From contig CAAFNG010000362.1 in NCBI GenBank assembly GCA_900764225.1, positions 1 through 9,816 of the forward strand: a DNA stretch of 9,816 bases. Direction: 5' to 3'. Position 1 is the stretch's first letter. Every line of letters starts with the position of its first letter. The notes beneath the pieces are model-generated. The model searched no databases, was not told the origin of the DNA, and saw nothing but the letters and a program-made list of their open reading frames with translations. This stretch comes from Lachnospiraceae bacterium (lineage in GTDB: Bacteria > Bacillota > Clostridia > Lachnospirales > Lachnospiraceae). Below, in pieces: positions 1-5,960 of the stretch. Both the position numbers and the translations under genes were made by a program.

Positions 1-44
1 CACCGTCTAATTCGTCGGCAGCGTCAGATGTGTATAAGAGACAG
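1..44 (+). other. Illumina Nextera left adapter with i5 index (not genomic)
   Basis: Bases 12-25 are the Nextera Read 1 overhang (TCGTCGGCAGCGTC). Bases 26-44 are the Tn5 mosaic end (AGATGTGTATAAGAGACAG). The eight bases before them (4-11, CGTCTAAT) match the i5 index I know as S510, and bases 1-3 (CAC) match the end of the P5 oligo. The match is exact over all parts, so this is library sequence and not part of the organism. Genomic DNA begins at 45. Confidence 0.98.
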
Positions 45-55
45 CCTCTCCTTTG

Positions 56-64
56 TGTTATAAT
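56..64 (+). promoter_or_regulatory. Extended -10 promoter of pncB, -35 lost to adapter
   Basis: TGTTATAAT at 56-64 is a perfect TATAAT preceded by TGn, an extended -10 element for the housekeeping sigma factor. A -35 box with 17-base spacing would fall at 36-41, inside the adapter, so it cannot be seen. The predicted start is near 71, giving a leader of about 75 nucleotides before the pncB ATG. Confidence 0.6.
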
Positions 65-103
65 AAGCATCATAAAGATTAGCGGAAACAACCGTGTTAT
101 TTT

Positions 104-126
104 CCTCCGGTCACAATATCCGGAGG
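104..126 (+). promoter_or_regulatory. Leader hairpin upstream of pncB
   Basis: A perfect 7-bp stem, CCTCCGG (104-110) with CCGGAGG (120-126), encloses a 9-base loop. It ends eight bases before the real Shine-Dalgarno sequence (GGAG, 135-138) and has no T-tract, so it is not a terminator. The 5' arm CTCC could pair either with GGAGG in the 3' arm or with the true Shine-Dalgarno sequence. Competing structures are therefore possible, but a regulatory role is inference. Confidence 0.4.
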
Positions 127-144
127 CACCTAAAGGAGAATAAA

Positions 145-1611
145 ATGCGAGCAAATAACCTTACTCTGCTCACGGATCTCTATGAGCTTACCATGATGCA
201 GGGCTATTTCAAAAATCCTACCAATCAGACTGTAATCTTCGATATGTTTTACCGCAATAACCCATGCGGCGGAGGTTTTGCCATCTGTGCAGGACTGGAG
301 CAGATGATCGAGTATATCGAGAATCTTCGTTTTTCTGAGGACGATATCACCTATCTGAGAGGCCTGGGAATTTTTGAAGAAGATTTTCTTGAATATTTAA
401 GTAATTTCAAATTCACCGGCGATATTTATGCAATTCCGGAAGGAACTGTTATCTTCCCGAGAGAACCTATGGTCAAGGTTATCGCACCGATCATGGAGGC
501 TCAGCTTGTAGAGACAGCTATCCTCAACATCATGAACCATCAGAGTCTGATCGCAACCAAGGCTGCACGTGTATGCCACGCTGCCAAGGGTGATCCGATC
601 ATGGAGTTCGGTCTTCGTCGTGCCCAGGGTCCGGATGCCGGTATCTTCGGTGCCAGAGCCGCAGTAATCGGCGGATGTGCCGGTACTTCCAACGTACTGA
701 CCGGACAGATGTTTGATGTCCCTGTGCTTGGAACCCATGCTCATTCCTGGATCATGAGCTTCCCGGATGAGTATACAGCATTCAAGACCTACGCGAAACT
801 TTATCCGAATTCCTGCACACTTCTGGTAGACACCTACGACGTGCTGAAATCCGGTGTTCCAAATGCAATCCGCGTATTCGAGGAAATGCGCGAGGAAGGT
901 ATCGAGCTGAAGCATTACGGAATCCGTATTGACAGCGGAGACCTTGCATACCTTTCCAAGGAAGCCTACAAGATGCTTGCAGCCGCAGGCTTTGACGATG
1001 CTACGATCTCCGCATCCAGTGACCTTGATGAGTATCTTATCGAGAGCCTGAAAGCTCAGGATGCCAAGATCAATTCCTGGGGTGTCGGAACCAAACTGAT
1101 TACAGCCAATGACAACCCGGCTTTCGGCGGTGTATACAAACTTGCCGCTGTTAAAGATGCAGGAAGTGATACTTTTATCCCGAAAATCAAACTTTCCGAG
1201 AACACAGAGAAAGTTACCAACCCGGGCAACAAGACCGTATACCGTATCTACAGCAAGAATACAGGCAAGATCAAAGCTGATCTTATCTGTCTTGCAGACG
1301 AAAAATTCGATCCGGAGCAGACCATGGTCATCTTTGATCCGGTAGACACCTGGAAAAAGACCAAGGTTCTTGGCGGAACCTACGAACTTCGTGAGCTCCT
1401 TGTACCAGTGATCCGAAACGGAAAGAGCGTTTACAAGTCTCCGTCTGTTATGGAGCTTCGCGACTTCTGCAAGAAAGAGCAGGATACTCTGTGGGATGAA
1501 TCCAGACGTTTTGTAAATCCGCAGAAGGTATATGTAGATCTCTCCCAGTCTCTCTTCGACATGAAAAAAGCTCTTCTTGAAGAGATGAGTGAAAAAGACC
1601 TAGAGCTTTAA
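145..1611 (+). CDS. pncB: Nicotinate phosphoribosyltransferase
   Basis: This cytosolic enzyme of the Preiss-Handler NAD salvage route joins nicotinate to PRPP with ATP hydrolysis, making nicotinate mononucleotide. The 488-aa product is of normal length for the long bacterial NAPRTase family. The N-terminal TDLYELTM motif is at residues 10-17. GTHAHSW at 196-202 carries the His (H200) that corresponds to the phosphorylated histidine of the family. RIDSGD at 261-266 and GVGT at 313-316 belong to the phosphoribosyl/phosphate-binding barrel. I chose the ATG at 145 because AAAGGAG lies six bases upstream and the conserved N-terminus starts right after it. A GTG at 94 would add 17 unconserved residues encoded by the leader hairpin. 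It appears to be transcribed from the extended -10 promoter at 56-64. No frameshift or missing key residue is visible. Confidence 0.95.
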   Translation: MRANNLTLLTDLYELTMMQGYFKNPTNQTVIFDMFYRNNPCGGGFAICAGLEQMIEYIENLRFSEDDITYLRGLGIFEEDFLEYLSNFKFTGDIYAIPEGTVIFPREPMVKVIAPIMEAQLVETAILNIMNHQSLIATKAARVCHAAKGDPIMEFGLRRAQGPDAGIFGARAAVIGGCAGTSNVLTGQMFDVPVLGTHAHSWIMSFPDEYTAFKTYAKLYPNSCTLLVDTYDVLKSGVPNAIRVFEEMREEGIELKHYGIRIDSGDLAYLSKEAYKMLAAAGFDDATISASSDLDEYLIESLKAQDAKINSWGVGTKLITANDNPAFGGVYKLAAVKDAGSDTFIPKIKLSENTEKVTNPGNKTVYRIYSKNTGKIKADLICLADEKFDPEQTMVIFDPVDTWKKTKVLGGTYELRELLVPVIRNGKSVYKSPSVMELRDFCKKEQDTLWDESRRFVNPQKVYVDLSQSLFDMKKALLEEMSEKDLEL

Positions 1612-1630
1612 TTTCATCTGAAAATCATAA

Positions 1631-1677
1631 ATCCCCTTTTCTTATCATAGGCTTATAGATAAGGAAAGGGGGTTTTT
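1631..1677 (+). terminator. Intrinsic-terminator-like hairpin after pncB
   Basis: The stem pairs 1631-1646 (CCCC TTTT CTTATC type arm) with 1658-1672 (GATAAGGAAAGGGGG), with wobble pairs and an 11-base loop. It is followed by five T (1673-1677). It starts about 20 bases after the pncB stop. The T-run ends one base before the ATG of the next gene, so this hairpin also holds that gene's ribosome binding site. Confidence 0.75.
1661..1672 (+). promoter_or_regulatory. Shine-Dalgarno of the carboxypeptidase gene inside the terminator stem
   Basis: The purine run AAGGAAAGGGGG lies six bases before the ATG at 1679 and is the only plausible ribosome binding site for that gene. The same bases form the 3' arm of the pncB terminator hairpin. 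On a read-through transcript the site would be paired and translation reduced. A transcript starting inside the hairpin would leave it free. I see no convincing promoter in 1560-1660. Confidence 0.55.
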
Positions 1678-1678
1678 C

Positions 1679-2245
1679 ATGCACAGAGAATTCTATACAC
1701 GGCTGATCAGCAAAGAACATCCTCTGCCGGAAGCTTTTGTGCCGGAGCATCTCATTGATATCGGTCTTCCCTCTGAAGCCGCTCCCGGGAATCCGAAACG
1801 TCTGCTGGAATGTCAGGCAGCCAGGGCGGCTTCTCAGCTTTTTCACGCCTGCCACAAATCCGGACTGAATCTTTGGGCTGTATCCGGATATCGTTCCTGG
1901 AAGCGCCAGAAAGAGCTTGCCGATACGGGAAGCCCATTCGTAGCCGCACCTGGAACCAGTGAGCATCAGAGCGGTCTTGCTCTGGATGTATCCTGTCCGA
2001 CCATACGCATGGAATTATGCGAAAATTTTTCCAGGACTGAGGAATATCGGTGGTTGAAACGAAATGCTTCCCTCTACGGTTTCATTCTCCGTTATCCCAG
2101 GACTAAAGAAGCAATTACCGGTATGCCTTTCGAACCCTGGCACATCCGTTATGTGACAAAACCTCTTGCCTCCTGGCTCACTATCACGAATCTCACTCTG
2201 GAAGAATACCACAGCTTTCCCCACCGCAGTTCACCGCCGCCGTAA
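1679..2245 (+). CDS. M15-family (VanY-type) D,D-carboxypeptidase, no signal peptide
   Basis: This is a zinc metallopeptidase of the family that removes the terminal D-Ala from peptidoglycan stem peptides. The 188-aa product shows the family signatures in order. SGYRS is at 69-73. SEHxxGLALD at 94-103 supplies two zinc ligands (H96, D103). EPWHIRY at 152-158 supplies the catalytic Glu (E152) and the third zinc ligand (H155). The N-terminus (MHREFYTRLISKEHPL) has no hydrophobic segment, so there is no signal peptide or membrane anchor, unlike classical VanY. Either it acts in the cytoplasm, is released by lysis, or leaves by another route. The ATG at 1679 has a GGGGG-type Shine-Dalgarno buried in the preceding hairpin. 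It converges on spoVT with a 7-base gap. Family assignment is strong, but the precise substrate (D-Ala-D-Ala, D-Ala-D-Lac or L,D-bonds) cannot be told. Confidence 0.88.
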   Translation: MHREFYTRLISKEHPLPEAFVPEHLIDIGLPSEAAPGNPKRLLECQAARAASQLFHACHKSGLNLWAVSGYRSWKRQKELADTGSPFVAAPGTSEHQSGLALDVSCPTIRMELCENFSRTEEYRWLKRNASLYGFILRYPRTKEAITGMPFEPWHIRYVTKPLASWLTITNLTLEEYHSFPHRSSPPP

Positions 2246-2252
2246 TTTTCCA

Positions 2253-2801
2253 TCACTGTTCCATCTGGCGTCCCAGAAAATTCGCCGCAGTCCGCACAAG
2301 CGCACGCTCCTTGTCACCCAGCACAGTTTTTTCGTTTTTTGCGAGCAGGATCACCGAACCGATCGCATCACTGGCACACAGGATCGGCTGGATCATTTTT
2401 CCGGAGGCTTTCTCATTCGACCCGGAAGTCACAGGCACATTTTCCCTGCCTGCTGCGCGGATAGTTTTTTCTTCTCTTCCGGCAATCACCTCATCCAGTT
2501 GGGGACTGATCTCTTTTCCTGTAAGCTCTCTGCTACCGCTTCCCGCAGCTGCCACAACCACATCCCGGTCTGTGATACAGGCCGTCAGGCCGGTTGTCTG
2601 CGCCAGTGCTTCTACATATTCCTCCGCAAAAATATTCAGCTCCCCTATGGGCGAATATTTTTTCAGAATAATCTGTCCTTCGCGGTCTGTAAAAATCTCC
2701 AGCGGTGTTCCCTCTTTGATCCGCAATGTCTTTCGTATCTCTTTCGGAATCACCACCCGGCCCAGATCATCGATCCTGCGAACAATTCCAGTTGCTTTCA
2801 T
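2253..2801 (-). CDS. spoVT: Stage V sporulation protein T, AbrB-type regulator
   Basis: SpoVT is a DNA-binding regulator active in the developing forespore, where it tunes sigma-G-dependent genes, spore coat/cortex properties and germination. The product is 182 aa, close to the usual length of about 178. Residues 1-50 form the AbrB swapped-hairpin DNA-binding domain, with the typical start MKATGIVRRIDDLGRVVIPK and then EIRKTLRIKEGTPLEIF. Residues from about 55 to 180 form the GAF-like sensor domain, ending with the usual RTAANFLGRQME. The ATG at 2799-2801 has AGGAGG 11 bases upstream (2813-2818) and begins exactly at the conserved N-terminus. Upstream in-frame starts encode a low-complexity hydrophobic stretch from non-coding DNA. 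A sigma-G-like promoter lies at 2850-2878. The gene is isolated on its strand by the terminator at 2883-2916. Confidence 0.95.
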   Translation of the reverse strand: MKATGIVRRIDDLGRVVIPKEIRKTLRIKEGTPLEIFTDREGQIILKKYSPIGELNIFAEEYVEALAQTTGLTACITDRDVVVAAAGSGSRELTGKEISPQLDEVIAGREEKTIRAAGRENVPVTSGSNEKASGKMIQPILCASDAIGSVILLAKNEKTVLGDKERALVRTAANFLGRQMEQ

Positions 2802-2849
2802 CTTATACTTTTCCTCCTGTATATTTTTTATCTGACTGCTGTATATGGA

Positions 2850-2878
2850 TATTATGTGAAAAAATGGGAGAAATATGT
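2850..2878 (-). promoter_or_regulatory. Candidate sigma-G promoter of spoVT
   Basis: On the minus strand, CATAATA (2850-2856) fits the sigma-G -10 consensus CATWHTA. ACATA (2874-2878) matches four of five positions of the -35 consensus GHATR, with a 17-base spacer. Transcription would start near 2843, about 40 bases before the spoVT ATG. This matches the known forespore control of spoVT in Bacillus. The match is by eye, so the call is a prediction. Confidence 0.5.
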
Positions 2879-2882
2879 ACAG

Positions 2883-2916
2883 AAAAAAAGCCGGAAAGCT
2901 TATCACGCTTTCCGAC
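2883..2916 (-). terminator. Intrinsic terminator overlapping the GGDEF/EAL stop codon
   Basis: On the minus strand a perfect 8-bp stem, CGGAAAGC (2907-2914) with GCTTTCCG (2892-2899), is followed after two bases by seven T (2883-2889). The loop contains the TGA stop codon (2903-2905). It separates the c-di-GMP gene from spoVT, whose promoter begins only five bases further on. Confidence 0.88.
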
Positions 2917-5902
2917 TTATATTTTTGATGATCTCCAATGCTTCCGCATTGATTTCGCCTGGCACTGCTTCCGGCCGTGCCAGATAATAGCCCTGAAGCA
3001 AGTCTGCTCCAAGCTCAAGAACTGCTTTAAGCTCTTCCGGCGTTTCCACGCCCTCAGCTACAATATACATACCACGCTGATGAGCATAATCAACAATATT
3101 CGCCACGATCTGCCGCTTATCCGGATCTGTATCAATATCCCGGATAATGTCTTTATCAACCTTGATGTACTGCGGTGAAATAGCAAGCAGACTTTTCTCA
3201 CTGTTGTAACCGCTTCCGTAATCATCCAGTGCGATCGCACCCAGGAAACCTGACATATTTTTCTTCTCAAGAGCATCCATATTCAGGGATTCCTGCTCCG
3301 TGATCTCCAGAACCATCTGCGGTTTCAGTTCACCATACTGCTGATTGAACTCCCGGCTTTCTTCATCTGTCATGCTCTCACTGGCAATGGAATTGACGAA
3401 AAGAAGCTCATCTCCTCTCACATCACCATTCTCCCGCAGCCTGCAATAGCCTTCAGCTGACTGGAAAAATGTAAGTCGCTCCAACTCATGAAGACATTTC
3501 TCTTCTTTTGCCAGACGGATCACATCCTCCGGTGATTTCAGCATTGGCATGTCAATATGCATCAGAGCTTCCAGCGCCCGTACCTTACCGTTAACTGCCG
3601 ATACAATAGGCTGATAATAATATTTCACTTCTTCTCTTCGGATCAGCAGGCGGAACTGCTTTCTCTGCTGTTCTTCACTGGCAGTTCTGTTATAAAGATC
3701 CGGATCAAACTCCTGGATGTCTCCCTTGCTGGACTTCTTAACCTGATACATTGCAAAATCTGCGTATTTTTTCATCAGCTTCAGATCCCTGGTTGTTTCC
3801 GGATACCAGGAAACACCACCGGAAATACTCAGTTTCAGCTTCCGTCCACTTGGAAGTGTGATACTCTTCCTGTCGATCGCTACCTTGATCTCTGCGATCA
3901 CCTTACGGATCTCATCCTGACTGTCATAGCCATAGAAAAGAAGATTGAATTCATCTCCGGAGATTCGGGAACATATAGTTCCTTCCGGAGCATATTCCGC
4001 AAAGCCCCTTCCTGCTTCATGAATGTACCTGTCACCAAAATCATGACCGAAATTATCGTTCGTATATTTCAGGTTATCCATATCCACCATCAGAAATGCC
4101 GCATGTTTCAGCTTCTCCGGATGCTCACGGAACACCTTCTCACTTTCTCTCTGGAATGCCCGTCTGTTATAAAGTCCGGTAAGCGTATCGTAATCTCGCT
4201 CATGCTCAATGTTCATACGCTCCCTGGTGACCTTCGTCACATCTTCCACAAGACCGATCCGGCGGTTCATTTCCTTATTGATCTCCATTCGGACATATCG
4301 AATCTCACCATCTGCATGTTCGATACAGTATATCTTTGTACCGTCACCGCCGACCGTACTCGGACAGGTTCTGTCAAAATCCTGCATAAGCTTCACAAAC
4401 TCATCTGCCCCGGAAATCTCCTGCGGATCACGCTTCATACCCAGCATGGAAAAGAAATTCTTCGTCATATAAACACTCTTTTTATCGGTCCGGACCTCGA
4501 AGCCTCCCAGCTCCACACTGGCCATTTCCATGATCCTTAAAAACTTCGTGGAAACGGTAAGCATATCCTGATTCAGCTGCGTGATCGCTTCCGCAAAACG
4601 GTCCAGTTCCCGAATTCCGGTATTGGAAAATGTCAGGGAAGTACTGTGATTCTTCTGTGCTTCCTCTACCTCTGCCGAAAGCTTCCGGACTGGTCGTGCC
4701 AGGCGCAGGCTGACGACCAGACTGCTGAAGATTCCTACCAGTACTGTCATCAGTACTCCTATGATCATCACATGTAACACATATTTTGAGAACGAAAACA
4801 GCTGTTCCTGCTCTACTGCACCGATCAGTATCCACTGTTCCCCCGAAAAAGGAGCATTCCTATTGTACAGCTGAAGAGGCTTCATGGATATATAATATTC
4901 TTTTCCGGCCAGTTTCAGCTGGTAATCCCCATATTCATTTTTTTCCAGCTTCGGTTTGCCATGCCTGAAACTTTTTACTGTAGAAATATCCTTTCCGCTG
5001 ACTCCGGTCACTCCCTGAAGAATGATTTTTTCATCCTTCAGAGAAGATCCTGTATAAGCCAGGATATATGTACCGACACCATTATTCTGTAATTCTTCAT
5101 AAGGCATCTGCATTTCCAGATATTCCGAAAGCATCTCCACACCCAGCACACCATATACAGTTCCATCCGAAAGGATCAGCGGAATCGAATATGCTATCGC
5201 AGGTCTGTCATCCCCGTTAAGCGTATACTGTTCTGTTGTCCAGTGACCATAATCCTCAGCATTAAGCCGGCCATGATCTGTATATGCTGCCTGAAACGTC
5301 GGATATATAATGTCCTTTGTACTTTCTTCTGAAAGAATCATATCGGTCTTCCAGCCTTTATCTGTGGAGATGCCCATTGTTTTTACAAGTTCTACCGGTG
5401 ATCTCTCCATCAGAAGATCTGTATTTTTGGCAGGGGGCTGGGAATCCGGATCCAAATCTCTTATGTACAATGCCGGTATGGCATCCTCCGGATTTTTCTC
5501 ATCCAGATCTTCTGTATTAAATGCCAGAAAGATTCCTGTGACAGATCTTCTTCTCATTGCATTGAGCATATTGTCACTGACAGCTTTCATCAGTTCAACA
5601 TAATCGGTTCTGCTGCTTCCGATATTCTGTATGTCAAGATCTCCTGTATCGATCAGCTCCTGCGCTCTTTTATTGATCTTCCCTGAAAGATTTGCCAGAT
5701 CCTGATTCGCTGCCAGAAGCGTCTGCAGATAGCTGTCTCTGTTATCCACCTGCTTTTCAAGAATGTCAACCGCATTCTGGTTAAGATGCTCACTCACACC
5801 GCTGATTCCCAGCGCAACCACCAGAAGCAGGATTTCTATCCCAAGCACCAGCAGCATAGCTACCAGAATAGTCCGAAAAATGGATTTCTCCTTTTTTTTC
5901 AT
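2903..5902 (-). CDS. Membrane c-di-GMP enzyme: Cache-HAMP-PAS-GGDEF-EAL
   Basis: This 999-aa membrane signalling protein should make and/or degrade cyclic di-GMP. From the ATG: a transmembrane helix at about 10-33, a large extracellular Cache-type sensor at about 38-365, a second helix at about 373-398, a HAMP-like linker, a PAS-like domain at about 453-560, GGDEF at about 570-733 and EAL at about 753-975. In GGDEF, DxDxxK (607-612), NDNFGHDFGD and the signature SGDEF (648-652) are present. Ser replaces the first Gly, and the inhibitory I-site RxxD is replaced by PEGT. In EAL, the metal/catalytic residues E778, N837, E866, D893, D894, K914, E950, E953 and Q970 appear kept. The Arg of EALxR is His782. 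The EAL part therefore looks active and the GGDEF part may be. A TTG at 5908 gives two more residues with five-base spacing to AAGGAGG. The ATG at 5902 has an 11-base spacing. It follows the solute-binding protein gene by 37 bases, probably in one operon. Confidence 0.92.
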   Translation of the reverse strand: MKKKEKSIFRTILVAMLLVLGIEILLLVVALGISGVSEHLNQNAVDILEKQVDNRDSYLQTLLAANQDLANLSGKINKRAQELIDTGDLDIQNIGSSRTDYVELMKAVSDNMLNAMRRRSVTGIFLAFNTEDLDEKNPEDAIPALYIRDLDPDSQPPAKNTDLLMERSPVELVKTMGISTDKGWKTDMILSEESTKDIIYPTFQAAYTDHGRLNAEDYGHWTTEQYTLNGDDRPAIAYSIPLILSDGTVYGVLGVEMLSEYLEMQMPYEELQNNGVGTYILAYTGSSLKDEKIILQGVTGVSGKDISTVKSFRHGKPKLEKNEYGDYQLKLAGKEYYISMKPLQLYNRNAPFSGEQWILIGAVEQEQLFSFSKYVLHVMIIGVLMTVLVGIFSSLVVSLRLARPVRKLSAEVEEAQKNHSTSLTFSNTGIRELDRFAEAITQLNQDMLTVSTKFLRIMEMASVELGGFEVRTDKKSVYMTKNFFSMLGMKRDPQEISGADEFVKLMQDFDRTCPSTVGGDGTKIYCIEHADGEIRYVRMEINKEMNRRIGLVEDVTKVTRERMNIEHERDYDTLTGLYNRRAFQRESEKVFREHPEKLKHAAFLMVDMDNLKYTNDNFGHDFGDRYIHEAGRGFAEYAPEGTICSRISGDEFNLLFYGYDSQDEIRKVIAEIKVAIDRKSITLPSGRKLKLSISGGVSWYPETTRDLKLMKKYADFAMYQVKKSSKGDIQEFDPDLYNRTASEEQQRKQFRLLIRREEVKYYYQPIVSAVNGKVRALEALMHIDMPMLKSPEDVIRLAKEEKCLHELERLTFFQSAEGYCRLRENGDVRGDELLFVNSIASESMTDEESREFNQQYGELKPQMVLEITEQESLNMDALEKKNMSGFLGAIALDDYGSGYNSEKSLLAISPQYIKVDKDIIRDIDTDPDKRQIVANIVDYAHQRGMYIVAEGVETPEELKAVLELGADLLQGYYLARPEAVPGEINAEALEIIKNISRKA

Positions 5903-5927
5903 GGTCAACAGTTCCTCCTTCCCAAAA

Positions 5928-5960
5928 CTTCAGTCTGCGTTAACCCTCGTACGCCTGAAG
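5928..5960 (-). other. Intercistronic hairpin between binding protein and c-di-GMP gene
   Basis: On the minus strand, CTTCAG then GCGT (5951-5960) pair with ACGC (5937-5940) and CTGAAG (5928-5933). There is a three-base bulge and a 10-base loop. The loop/stem region contains the stop codon of the binding-protein gene, and the structure ends just before the AAGGAGG of the next gene. There is no T-run, so it is not a terminator. It could stabilise the upstream mRNA or dampen the downstream gene, which is inference. Confidence 0.4.

Noticed and set aside
94..144. Upstream GTG start for pncB adding 17 residues
   Set aside because: The extension is encoded by the leader hairpin, has no ribosome site at proper spacing, and precedes the conserved family N-terminus; the ATG at 145 has AAAGGAG six bases upstream.
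2802..2906. 35-residue N-terminal extension of SpoVT
   Set aside because: It would run through the predicted promoter and Shine-Dalgarno and start in the preceding terminator; SpoVT proteins begin at MKATG.
2166..2987. 273-codon plus-strand open frame opposite spoVT
   Set aside because: It lies antisense to a clear spoVT gene, has low-complexity Ser/Phe/His-rich translation and no ribosome site; a shadow frame.
3557..4540. 327-codon plus-strand open frame opposite the GGDEF/EAL gene
   Set aside because: It is antisense to well-conserved GGDEF and PAS-region codons and has no recognisable domain; a shadow frame.
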